From assembly GCF_000423485.1 (NCBI RefSeq), contig NZ_AUIB01000010.1, forward strand, positions 1 through 63,701: 63,701 nt of DNA. Reading direction: 5' to 3'. This stretch comes from Propionimicrobium lymphophilum DSM 4903 (GTDB lineage Bacteria; Actinomycetota; Actinomycetes; Propionibacteriales; Propionibacteriaceae). The notes beneath the pieces are model-generated. The model saw nothing but the letters and a program-made list of their open reading frames with translations, searched no databases and had not been told where the DNA came from. The position numbers and the translations under genes were made by a program. This document shows, one piece after another, positions 1 to 8,036 of the stretch. Within the stretch, counting starts at the first letter, position 1; each line of letters starts with the position of its first letter.

Positions 1-15
1 GTCGGGAGTGATAGC

Positions 16-48
16 TCGTTAATCGCGAAAGCGATGAGAGATAAACGA
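16..48. other. Small hairpin with GAAA loop at the window edge
   Basis: An outer stem TCGTT/AACGA encloses an inner stem ATCGC-GAAA-GCGAT, with an unpaired GAGAGATA on the 3' side. The rest of 1-193 holds no ORF I trust. It contains a short direct repeat (CAGCAGCCGACCA, twice within about 40 bases). A similar hairpin lies upstream of rpmG at 19233-19264. The host transcript is outside the window, so its role is unknown. Confidence 0.3.
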
Positions 49-193
49 AGACACGGCGACTCGCTCGACAACCCAACCCAGGCCAGCAGCCGACCATAAG
101 CAGCAAGCCCAGCAGCCGACCAAAAACAGCCAAGTCAGCCACCACCCAAGATCGTCTAGGCAAACCGCAGCGTCACCTTAGAAAAAACAATAT

Positions 194-230
194 AAAACGG
201 CCACTGGGAAAGAACCCGAGTGGCCGTTTT
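194..230 (-). terminator. Rho-independent terminator of the exchanger gene
   Basis: A 12-bp perfect stem (AAAACGGCCACT with AGTGGCCGTTTT) plus three inner G-C pairs closes a short loop. Read on the minus strand it is followed by a T-rich run. It lies just downstream of the minus-strand transporter that ends at 245. Confidence 0.85.
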
Positions 231-244
231 GGTTAGTGAATGGT

Positions 245-2116
245 TTAAATCATCATCACGACTTGGACAAGCAGGATCTTCACGATGATTCCGAGGGCGA
301 ACGTCGCGGAGTATCCGGACTCGGTGCGCTCGTCAACGACAACGGACTGCACGTGGCTGAGGATCGCGGGCTGACCGATGAACCCTGCCATGGCGCCGGC
401 GACGCGTGGCATCGACAGGCCGAGTTTGTTGCCCAAGAACCAGAAGATGAGAAGAATCGGGGTCAGCAGTACGGCCGAAAGGACACCGATCTTGATGCCG
501 GTGGGGCTGAATGCGGTGGAGGCGAATGCCTGACCACTGGATAGGCCGACAGCTGCCAGGAACAAGACGAGACCGAGTTGGCGAATCGTCAGGTTGGCCG
601 CGTTTGGCATGGCCCAGATGATAGGGCCGGTGCGGTCCAGTTTGCCGAGGATCAGGCCAACAACCAGCGGGCCTGCGGCGCTGCCAAGTGAGAGTACGGC
701 TCCGCCGCCAAGCGGGATAGCGACCAGGCCGATCGCCACGCCGATGGCGATGCCGATGCCAACAGACCAGAAGTCCACCTCGGTGATCTTGCGCTCGGAG
801 TTGCCGAACAAGTGCTCGATATCTTCCATGTTTTCGCCGGGCACTACAACCATCACGCGGTCGCCGGTCTGGAGCCTGGATTCGGCGGTGGCGAGCATGT
901 CGGTGTCGCCGCGTTGGATCCTGGTGATTAAGCCGTTGAAGCGCGAAGGAATGTGCAGCTCGGCGACGGTTCTGCCAGCAATCTTGGGGTTGGATACGAC
1001 GAACCTGCGGAAATCCACCGAGGAGCGGTCGTGAGTGATGTTTCGGTCGAGAACATGCCCGAGCGCGTCCGCGGCGATCGCTACGGACTCCGGGGTTCCG
1101 ACGACAAGGACTTCGTCGCCCGGGAAAAGATTCTCTTCAGGATCTGCGACGCGAACTCGTCCGCTGCGGTTCAGGTAGCTAATTCTCACCTGACCCTCTT
1201 CGCTGCCGACGATCTCTGCGATGCCCGGCACGTCGAGGATGCGCATGGGGCGGTCTACATGAACCGTCTCCGAGTGCAGGCCGGCCGCGGAAACCGGGTC
1301 GGGGTCCTTGCCGCCAGGCAGGCGCTTGCTGGTGACGAAAGTGATGATCACCATGGTTACGATTACGCCCACAGGATAGGCGATAGCGTAGCCGACGGCA
1401 GGCTCGGTGGAGCCGCCAGCCGCAGAAGTTGCTGCTGCTAGGGCAGGCGTCGTCGTCAAAGAACCGGCGAACATGCCGCCGAGCAGGTTGGACGAAATGT
1501 CCAGCGGTTTGCCTGAGAACGCGATCAGCAGGGCGTAGATGGCAAGGAGAACCACCGTGCCGATGAGCAGCGGGGTCTGCTTGCGCAGGTCGCGGAAGAA
1601 TGATGCTCCCGCCGCCAGGCCGATGGTGTAGACGAAGAGCGCCAGGCCGATGGATTGCACGATGCCGAACCCCTCGCCCAGAGAGGGATCAAGGGCGCCG
1701 ATTGCCAGGCCTACGAATAATGCACCTGCTGGGCCGAACTTGATCGGGCCGAATGGGATCGCTCCGACCAGGGTGCCCAACGCTATAACCAGAAAAAGCG
1801 TTAATAGTGGGGCTTGCGCCAAAATTTCAATCACGCGCTCTAGGCTATAACGCTTGCCAGGAAAATGCTTGCCCGCGGCCTTCGGCGAGTACTTTCGCAA
1901 CACAGGATCTATGCGCATGAAGAAGGCTGCGGCCAGCGTGAAGATACCGCAGAACACGAGCGTCATCCAGGAAGGGAAGATGCCTGGTGCGATGCCGAAG
2001 AGCATCGTTGCTAACGCGACGGCAACACCAGAGACCATGCTGAACGCGGACGTGACTCGGCCAAGCTGTGCGCCGCGCTTCCAATGCTGAGTCGGCTGCG
2101 TAGTCGAATTCGTCAC
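245..2116 (-). CDS. Aspartate:alanine exchanger (AAE) family transporter
   Basis: This is an integral membrane transporter of the AAE/YidE-YbjL duplication family, which moves organic anions or amino acids across the cytoplasmic membrane. The visible order is an N-terminal pair of hydrophobic segments, a first membrane half (from about residue 100), a central hydrophilic stretch with two RCK_C/TrkA_C-like units (about 285-445), and a second membrane half (about 450-623). The repeated halves share GLFVYTIGLAAG-like and LVLFLAAVGLSSG-like blocks, the family hallmark. At about 620 residues it is longer than the usual 550-560, the excess being the first 80-90 residues. The start is uncertain: TTG at 2119 is followed directly by GTG at 2116, and a GGAGG lies about 18 nt upstream. 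The substrate cannot be read from sequence. It is divergent from the nitroreductase. Confidence 0.85.
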   Translation of the reverse strand: MTNSTTQPTQHWKRGAQLGRVTSAFSMVSGVAVALATMLFGIAPGIFPSWMTLVFCGIFTLAAAFFMRIDPVLRKYSPKAAGKHFPGKRYSLERVIEILAQAPLLTLFLVIALGTLVGAIPFGPIKFGPAGALFVGLAIGALDPSLGEGFGIVQSIGLALFVYTIGLAAGASFFRDLRKQTPLLIGTVVLLAIYALLIAFSGKPLDISSNLLGGMFAGSLTTTPALAAATSAAGGSTEPAVGYAIAYPVGVIVTMVIITFVTSKRLPGGKDPDPVSAAGLHSETVHVDRPMRILDVPGIAEIVGSEEGQVRISYLNRSGRVRVADPEENLFPGDEVLVVGTPESVAIAADALGHVLDRNITHDRSSVDFRRFVVSNPKIAGRTVAELHIPSRFNGLITRIQRGDTDMLATAESRLQTGDRVMVVVPGENMEDIEHLFGNSERKITEVDFWSVGIGIAIGVAIGLVAIPLGGGAVLSLGSAAGPLVVGLILGKLDRTGPIIWAMPNAANLTIRQLGLVLFLAAVGLSSGQAFASTAFSPTGIKIGVLSAVLLTPILLIFWFLGNKLGLSMPRVAGAMAGFIGQPAILSHVQSVVVDERTESGYSATFALGIIVKILLVQVVMMI

Positions 2117-2212
2117 CAAGAAAGGCTAAGTGAACCTCCAAATCAACGACGAAAAGTGTCTCGGAAAAAAATGCCAACCCGCTAATTACAGTTTTTTGGG
2201 CCTTACTGCTTT

Positions 2213-2218
2213 TAGAAT
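2213..2218 (+). promoter_or_regulatory. -10 box of a probable leaderless promoter (nitroreductase)
   Basis: TAGAAT ends 6 nt before the ATG at 2225, and no Shine-Dalgarno sequence is present. Transcription would begin at or next to the start codon. Confidence 0.5.
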
Positions 2219-2224
2219 TGGTCA

Positions 2225-2740
2225 ATGGCTACACCAATACACGAAATCAATGATTTGTTGCGCGGTCGTTGGAGCCCACGCAATTTTGACGCCACCCACG
2301 ATATAGCCCGCGAAGACATCGACCTGATGCTCGAAGCCGCCAGGTGGGCGCCCTCGGCGATGAACCGGCAGCCGTGGAAATTTATCGTCGGCTTGCGCGA
2401 CGAAACCCGTGAACGCATTGATAAACACGTGCGCGGCTACTCGGATTGGGCGTTGGATGCCAGCGCGTTGATCGTCAATTGCTACCAGAAAACCCCGGAT
2501 TCGGCGCTCGACTTCGCCCTTTACGATCTGGGCGGGGCCGTGGCGCACATGAGTGTAGAGGCTGAAGATATCGGCGCGAAGCTGCGTCAATTCGCCACTT
2601 TCGACCGCGATGGTCTGGCTAACGAATTTGGGCTGGGCGACGAGTGGATCCCAGTCACCATCTGCGCGGTTGGGACGCCAGGTGAGATGGCCAGCTCGTT
2701 CGGACGCGAGCGCAAACCCGCCTCTGAACTGACCCTTTAG
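2225..2740 (+). CDS. Nitroreductase family protein
   Basis: This is a small FMN-dependent oxidoreductase of the nitroreductase superfamily (171 aa, normal for a single-domain member). The N-terminus has the typical RWSPRNFD segment and then ARWAPSAMNRQPWKF, which lines the FMN phosphate pocket. The C-terminal GRERKPASEL matches the family's terminal GR-x-RKP motif, which contacts the flavin. Such enzymes use NAD(P)H to reduce quinones, nitroaromatics or other electrophiles; the physiological substrate is unknown. Its TAG stop abuts the TAA of convergent ilvE with no base between, and no terminator separates them. Confidence 0.85.
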   Translation: MATPIHEINDLLRGRWSPRNFDATHDIAREDIDLMLEAARWAPSAMNRQPWKFIVGLRDETRERIDKHVRGYSDWALDASALIVNCYQKTPDSALDFALYDLGGAVAHMSVEAEDIGAKLRQFATFDRDGLANEFGLGDEWIPVTICAVGTPGEMASSFGRERKPASELTL

Positions 2741-3814
2741 TTAGGCGACTGGGGTGAGCCAGCCGAAGGTGTCTTCGCGTTTGCCCAGCTGTATGCCGGT
2801 GAGGTGTTCGCGAAGCGCCATTGTCTTTTCGCCTGGCTTGCCGTCCCCGACGCTCACCTCGAAGTCGGACGCCTTCAGACCGATGACCGGGCTGACCACA
2901 GCGGCTGTTCCGCAGGCGAATGCCTCGGTGATCTGGCCCGACGAGATCTGCTCGCGGACCTCCGCCAGCGCCAGCTCCCTCTCCACGGGCTTGAGATCGT
3001 GGAATTCGGCGAGTTTCAGCAGGGAATCCCTGGTTACGCCAGCGAGGATATTGCCGTCCAGGGCGGGGGTAACCAGTTCGTCGTCCTTGGTGACGACGAA
3101 GAAGTTCATCGTGCCACCTTCCTCGATGTTGGTGCGGGTGGCCGAATCGAGCCACAGCACCTGTCCGCAGCCGTTCTCGTGCGCCTGCGCCTCCGCGGAC
3201 ATGGAGGCCGCGTAGTTTCCGCCGCACTTGGCCATTCCGGTGCCTCCGGAGGCCGTGCGGGAATAATCGGGGGTGACCCAGAGCTTCAGCGGTTCCGGGT
3301 AGAAGGGTGATGCCGGAGTGGCGATGACCATGTAGGTGTATTCCGCCGCCGCGCGAACGCCGATGAGTGTTTCGGAAGCGAACATGAACGGACGCAGATA
3401 CAGGCTGCGTTCGCCATCCCCGTTCGGCACCCAAGCCTTGTCCGCGGAGACGAGCTCGAGAACCGAATCCAGGAAGTCCTGCTCGGGCAGGGGAGTCATG
3501 GCCATTCGACGGGCCGAGGCGGCGAACCGTGCCGCGTTCATTTCCGGACGGAAAATCCAGACGCTGTCGTCGGCGTGCCGGAAGGCCTTTAGCCCCTCGA
3601 AAATCTCTTGCCCGTAGTGCAGGGCGGCAGTTCCCGGATGCAGCTGCAGCGACTCCCGTCCGATCAGTGCGCGATCGTGCCAGCCCTTCTCGGGGCTCCA
3701 GCGGGCGAGGGCGCTGTGGTCGCTGAAATATTTTCCGAAGCTCGGCTTCGCCAGCGCTTCGGAGATTTCCTTCGGGCTGGAGAACCCGGCACCTTCTGCA
3801 ATCGGGAATGCCAT
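2741..3814 (-). CDS. ilvE: Branched-chain amino acid aminotransferase
   Basis: This PLP enzyme of fold type IV (357 aa, the usual actinobacterial length) interconverts Leu, Ile and Val with their 2-oxo acids, using glutamate/2-oxoglutarate. The Schiff-base lysine is probably K196 in GGTGMAKCGGNYAAS. Other family blocks are LHYGQEIFEGLKA (65-77), FRPEMNAARF (88-97), LYLRPFMF, and RTNIEEGGTMNFF, which supplies the glutamate next to the PLP pyridine nitrogen. It lies 7 bp downstream of the Pro/Gln-rich membrane-protein gene on the same strand, and its GGAG ribosome site sits in the end of that gene, so the two are probably co-transcribed. Confidence 0.95.
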   Translation of the reverse strand: MAFPIAEGAGFSSPKEISEALAKPSFGKYFSDHSALARWSPEKGWHDRALIGRESLQLHPGTAALHYGQEIFEGLKAFRHADDSVWIFRPEMNAARFAASARRMAMTPLPEQDFLDSVLELVSADKAWVPNGDGERSLYLRPFMFASETLIGVRAAAEYTYMVIATPASPFYPEPLKLWVTPDYSRTASGGTGMAKCGGNYAASMSAEAQAHENGCGQVLWLDSATRTNIEEGGTMNFFVVTKDDELVTPALDGNILAGVTRDSLLKLAEFHDLKPVERELALAEVREQISSGQITEAFACGTAAVVSPVIGLKASDFEVSVGDGKPGEKTMALREHLTGIQLGKREDTFGWLTPVA

Positions 3815-3821
3815 TCGCTAA

Positions 3822-5186
3822 TTACTCCTTGTTTTCGTTTTCATCGTCGGTTTGAGCCGGGGCCTCGGTCTGCTGTTTTGCATCCTGCTCGGGAGCTGCA
3901 TTTTGCTGAGCCGGGGGAACGAAGAATTGCTGGGCGGGCTGGTTCTGGTAGTTCGGCTGGAACTGCTGGGAACCAATCTGCTGGTTGTTGTTGGTGAGGT
4001 TGTGGGCGGTCTCTTGAATGTTGTCGACGATGTTCGCGACTCCCTTAGAGCCAAACTGGTCGAGAATCGAGAACGCGATGATGGCCAAAGATGCCACCAG
4101 CGCCAAGAAAATGCCGAAGCTCAAGGATAGGCCTATGTAATCATTGGTGAACACACTGACCATAACGATGATCGTGAACACGACGGCGAGCACGCCGGAG
4201 CTCAAAGCGACCCAGGCCAGCTGCTTGCGGTATTTGAACTCCGGAACGACCAGCTTAACGACGAAAGCAGCGATTGCTATCAGGCTCACTAAGAACGCGC
4301 CGATGCCGGCGAAACCGTGGTTGAAAGCGTTGAAACCGATGCTGGAGTCGAAAATGCTCGCGCTAGACCAGGGGAAAAGTGTGCTTAAAAGCAGCACAAT
4401 GCCCGAGATGCCGCCGAGGATCGGCCAGCGACGACTTTCCTTGGCCATCAGTTTGCTGATCTCTTGGCCGGCCTGGGATGCGGTTCGGCTCAGATCGTCG
4501 AACGCGCTGCTCTGGTTTTGCTGGTTGCTCTGGGGCTGCCCGAAGTTCTGCGGAGGCTGCTGAGCGAATTGCTGATTATTCGGGACGAACTGCTGGGGAC
4601 GTCCCTGTTGAGGCTGGAACGCCTGAGGCTGTGCCTGGGGCTGAATGCCCTGCGGGCGATCTGCGCGCTGCTGGACGGGCTGTTGGTTGAATTGCTGGCC
4701 CTGTTGCTGGCCTTGGAAAGCTTGCTGGGGTGGGAAAGGCTGGCCTGGCTGGGGCGGGAACTGGTTGCCCTGCGGCTGACCGGGGAACGGTCGGGGAGGC
4801 TGGCCCTGGAAAGGAGGCTGGCCGGGGAATGGACGTCCCTGGAACTGCTGCGGGTGGGGCTGGCCAGGGAACTGCTGGGGTGGGAACTGCTGGCCGGGGA
4901 AAGGACGGGGAGGCTGGCCCTGGAACTGGCCCTGAGGAGGGACGGGTTGCCCGGGCCTCTGGAACTGACCGTAGTTCGGAAAACCTTGAGGCCCCTCCTG
5001 CATAGGTGCTTGATTGGAGGCGCTGCAGCTGGCGTCAGCCTCCTGGCCGCCGAAAGGGCCCTCCGTCGGGACTGGATTAGCAGCCTTTTCGGGCGCTTCG
5101 GATCGAGCAACGCCGAGTTGTTCTGGTTGGGCTTCCTGATTTTCCGCAGGGTTGAAATCTTGGTTGCTGTTTTGATCTTGCGACAC
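3822..5186 (-). CDS. Pro/Gln/Phe-rich disordered N-terminus plus four-TM membrane protein
   Basis: I do not recognise a named family. Residues about 1-225 are low-complexity, with irregular repeats built on GQPFPGQ, FPPQQ and GQPPRPFPG. A short amphipathic stretch follows, then four predicted transmembrane helices at about 255-274, 291-313, 323-346 and 351-374. The tail after 375 is again Asn/Gln/Glu-rich and ends in acidic residues. The start is taken as GTG at 5186: GGAGG lies 5 nt before it, and the resulting MSQD-like N-terminus matches the second protein of this type at 47299. A TTG 12 nt further upstream overlaps the ribosome site. It is followed by ilvE. A role in envelope or cell-pole organisation is possible but unproven. 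Confidence 0.75.
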   Translation of the reverse strand: MSQDQNSNQDFNPAENQEAQPEQLGVARSEAPEKAANPVPTEGPFGGQEADASCSASNQAPMQEGPQGFPNYGQFQRPGQPVPPQGQFQGQPPRPFPGQQFPPQQFPGQPHPQQFQGRPFPGQPPFQGQPPRPFPGQPQGNQFPPQPGQPFPPQQAFQGQQQGQQFNQQPVQQRADRPQGIQPQAQPQAFQPQQGRPQQFVPNNQQFAQQPPQNFGQPQSNQQNQSSAFDDLSRTASQAGQEISKLMAKESRRWPILGGISGIVLLLSTLFPWSSASIFDSSIGFNAFNHGFAGIGAFLVSLIAIAAFVVKLVVPEFKYRKQLAWVALSSGVLAVVFTIIVMVSVFTNDYIGLSLSFGIFLALVASLAIIAFSILDQFGSKGVANIVDNIQETAHNLTNNNQQIGSQQFQPNYQNQPAQQFFVPPAQQNAAPEQDAKQQTEAPAQTDDENENKE

Positions 5187-5321
5187 TTTTTCCTCCAAGC
5201 TTGCTACTTAACTCCCAACTTTACAGACATAGCCGAATCTGCGCAGCGACAAATTACGGAGTAAGTCAGCCCGTCGATAAGGCTTTGACGGGATAGACGG
5301 AATCTGAATTGCACAAGGTTT

Positions 5322-5327
5322 TAGAGT
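5322..5327 (+). promoter_or_regulatory. -10 box of a probable leaderless promoter (nadE)
   Basis: TAGAGT ends 7 nt before the GTG start at 5335, and no Shine-Dalgarno sequence is visible between them. Confidence 0.5.
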
Positions 5328-5334
5328 TAGACGT

Positions 5335-7281
5335 GTGAACCGCAATCTGTATAGCCAAGGCTTTGTCCGGGTGGGCGCATACAGCCCACGCATCTATCTT
5401 GGGCAGCCTAAAAAGAACGCTGAACAAGTAATTTCCGTCTCCAAGAAAGCCAGCGACGAGGGCGTCGGGCTGGCGGTATTCCCGCAGCTATGCCTGACCG
5501 GCACGTCGCTAGGGGATCTTTTTACTTCGAACGCTATGCTCTCGGCTGTGCTCGATGCCTTAGAACATGTCATCGAGGCCTCTCGCGAGCTGCTGCCCGT
5601 CATAGTGGTTGGCGGGCCGATGGCGATCGGGGCTAAAACCTACAATTGCTCATTTGTCGTTCACCGTGGCTCTTTGATTGGCGTAGTGCCCAAGAGATTT
5701 TTGAATGCGGAGGAAAAGCGCTGGTTCTCCGTCGGCGAGGGCCTGGAACTGTTCACCGAAATTTTCGACGAGGCAGTCGCGGTCGGCTCAAACTTCAACG
5801 TTCAGGCAGTAGACCTGCCAGACTTCACGATCAGCTTCAGTCTAGACGCCCCCGGAGTCGGCGCGGACGCAGCTAGCGCAGTGCTCTCCGGCGCTACGGT
5901 GCTGGTTTGGCCAAGCGGTGCGCCCGCCGTGGCAGATAGTTTTTCGCGCAGGCGCACAGCGATCGCTGCGGAATCGGCCAGGCTAAGCTCCGCGATCGTC
6001 TCCGCGGCTCCCGGGCTGGGCGAGTCCACCAGCGAATCCGCCTGGTCGGGCGGCTGCCTGATCGCGGAGAACGGCGAGGTTCTGGCCGCCAAATCTGGGG
6101 CAGAGAAAAACGCCGTAACAGCAGACGTCGATCTGGACTTGCTGGTTGCTACCCGCAGGGCCAACGATTTTGCATGCCGGGAACGCGCAGAAATGGCCAG
6201 CAGACAGATAGAGCTCGGCGCGCCCAGCGGAGATCTTGGCCTGCAGCGCAGCGTGCCCAGGCAGCCATTCTTCCCCGTCGGTGACGAAAGCTACGCGGAA
6301 ATTTTCGAGCTTCAGGCGTCCGCATTGGAGACCAGGCTTTTGGCAATCGGCGGGTCGAAAGTAGTCTTGGGGGTTTCCGGTGGCCTGGACTCCACTCACG
6401 CGTTGCTCGTCGCAGCCGAAACGATGGACCGTGCCAAGCGTGGCCGCGATGAAATCCTGACTTTTACGCTGCCCGGTTTTGCGACGACGTCACACACCAA
6501 GTCCAACGCTCAGCGGCTCGCGGAGGCGCTCAGCGCCTCCTTCGAGACGATCGACATTCGCCCAACAGCGGAACTAATCCTCAAGAACATCGGTCACCCG
6601 CTCGACGAATACGACGTCACATTCGAGAACGTCCAGGCGGGCGTGCGCACGGATTACCTGTTCAGGATTGCCAATCAGCGGGGCGGAATCGTGCTCGGCA
6701 CCGGCGATCTGTCGGAGCTCGCGCTCGGTTGGTGCACCTATGGGGTCGGCGACCAGATGAGCCACTACGACATCAACGCAGGGCTTCCGAAAACTCTTAT
6801 GCAGCAGTTAGTGCGCTGGGTGATAAAGACCGACAGGTTCGGGGCTAAGGTCAGCCGGGTGCTCCAGTCGATTCTAGACACCGAAATCACGCCCGAACTG
6901 ATCCCGACCGCTGGCGACGCCAAGCCGCAGTCGACCGAAGGCAGCATCGGCCCATACAACCTGCACGACTTTTTCCTGTATTGGATGCTCTTGGGCTACG
7001 AACCCACCAAGATCCAGTTCTTGGCGCAACACGCCTGGGCGGATGCTAGCAAGGGGCAGTGGCCCGACGGCTTCCCAGAAAGCTCGAAGGTGGAATATTC
7101 GGCTGATGAAATCAACCGCTGGTTGAAGGTATTCCTGCGCAGGTTCACCACACAGCAGTTCAAGCGCACAGCAAGCCCCTCCGGTCCCGCGCTGTTAGGC
7201 GGCGGATCCCTCTCGCCAAGGGACGGTTGGGTTGCCCCGAGCGATGCGAACGCGGAAGTATTTCTGGAGAACCTCGACTAG
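5335..7281 (+). CDS. nadE: NAD+ synthetase with a degenerate glutaminase domain
   Basis: This catalyses the last step of NAD+ synthesis, amidation of deamido-NAD+ with ATP. The layout is that of the large glutamine-dependent type (648 aa): an N-terminal nitrilase-like domain (about 10-280) and a C-terminal ATP-pyrophosphatase domain (about 325-620). The synthetase half is intact, with SGGLDST at 348-354 and strong blocks such as NVQAGVRTDYLFRIANQ and GTGDLSELALGW. The glutaminase half is not. The catalytic Glu of FPEL is Gln51, the Lys is kept (K120 in VVPK), and the segment that should carry the nucleophilic Cys has none; no cysteine lies between 106 and 240. It probably uses free ammonia or an external donor. 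The GTG start has no ribosome site. It overlaps convergent mshB by 4 bp (CTAG). Confidence 0.93.
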   Translation: MNRNLYSQGFVRVGAYSPRIYLGQPKKNAEQVISVSKKASDEGVGLAVFPQLCLTGTSLGDLFTSNAMLSAVLDALEHVIEASRELLPVIVVGGPMAIGAKTYNCSFVVHRGSLIGVVPKRFLNAEEKRWFSVGEGLELFTEIFDEAVAVGSNFNVQAVDLPDFTISFSLDAPGVGADAASAVLSGATVLVWPSGAPAVADSFSRRRTAIAAESARLSSAIVSAAPGLGESTSESAWSGGCLIAENGEVLAAKSGAEKNAVTADVDLDLLVATRRANDFACRERAEMASRQIELGAPSGDLGLQRSVPRQPFFPVGDESYAEIFELQASALETRLLAIGGSKVVLGVSGGLDSTHALLVAAETMDRAKRGRDEILTFTLPGFATTSHTKSNAQRLAEALSASFETIDIRPTAELILKNIGHPLDEYDVTFENVQAGVRTDYLFRIANQRGGIVLGTGDLSELALGWCTYGVGDQMSHYDINAGLPKTLMQQLVRWVIKTDRFGAKVSRVLQSILDTEITPELIPTAGDAKPQSTEGSIGPYNLHDFFLYWMLLGYEPTKIQFLAQHAWADASKGQWPDGFPESSKVEYSADEINRWLKVFLRRFTTQQFKRTASPSGPALLGGGSLSPRDGWVAPSDANAEVFLENLD

Positions 7282-8036
7282 CGGATGCCGATCTCGGTGT
7301 GGAACTCCTCAGTGTTTCCGCCGACGTGACGCACGTGATCTTCGCAGACCGTCAACTGGGTTCGGTAGAAACCGAGCGCTTCGCGCAGCTTCGGCAGCTT
7401 GTCTGAAAAATCGAAGTAGGTGAACCCCTCTTGCCCGGGCTCAGACGCGATCTCGTAGAAAGTGACGTCAAGGTCGGCGCATGCCTTATTAGCGATCTCG
7501 TGGGTCCGGACGTGGTCGGGGTGGTTGTAGCTGCCTCCCGCGTCGTAGCTGATCACCGCGCAGGGCGATAGCTCTTCGATCGCAGCCATGAGATCGGCGA
7601 CGGCCTCGTCGAAGTCGGATTTGGTTAGGGAATCGGCGCCGGCGTTCTCCTCGGGGCCTGCCATGCCCTCTCGGATCCAGCGCATTCCGGAGTCCTTGTA
7701 TTCGCGGGGCTGCTTACCGCGCGTTCTGGCAGGGTACTCGCCGAGGAAAAACCTGCGATGGATGCCTAGCTTGGCGCAGGCGTCGGACAATTCGGTTTTT
7801 CTCGCCAGCACGAGATCTTCTTCGGTGATGTTGTCGGGCAGCACGCCGGAGACGACCTCGCCCTGCTCGCCGCGTGTGCAAGTGATCAGATCGACAACCG
7901 CATTGTTCTCGGTCAAAGTCGCGATGAGCGTGCCGGTCTGCAGAGTTTCGTCGTCTGGATGGGCATGGACGAAAAGAAGTCGTTTGCCGCTTAGCCTTCC
8001 ACGGTCTTCGCTCAAGATCTCGATTAGGTCAGTCAT
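7278..8036 (-). CDS. mshB: PIG-L/LmbE-type deacetylase, probable MshB
   Basis: This is a zinc-dependent N-acetyl-glucosaminyl deacetylase of the PIG-L family (252 aa). The metal site is visible as AHPDDE (25-30) near the N-terminus and NHPDH (around 167-171). TCTRGEQGEV is the segment typical of mycothiol enzymes. The family includes MshB, which deacetylates GlcNAc-inositol, and Mca, the mycothiol-conjugate amidase. MshB is favoured because the gene directly follows mshA in an 8-nt overlap (ATGACTGA), which implies translational coupling and consecutive steps of one pathway. The length is slightly short for either enzyme. The 3' end overlaps convergent nadE. Confidence 0.85.
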   Translation of the reverse strand: MTDLIEILSEDRGRLSGKRLLFVHAHPDDETLQTGTLIATLTENNAVVDLITCTRGEQGEVVSGVLPDNITEEDLVLARKTELSDACAKLGIHRRFFLGEYPARTRGKQPREYKDSGMRWIREGMAGPEENAGADSLTKSDFDEAVADLMAAIEELSPCAVISYDAGGSYNHPDHVRTHEIANKACADLDVTFYEIASEPGQEGFTYFDFSDKLPKLREALGFYRTQLTVCEDHVRHVGGNTEEFHTEIGIR

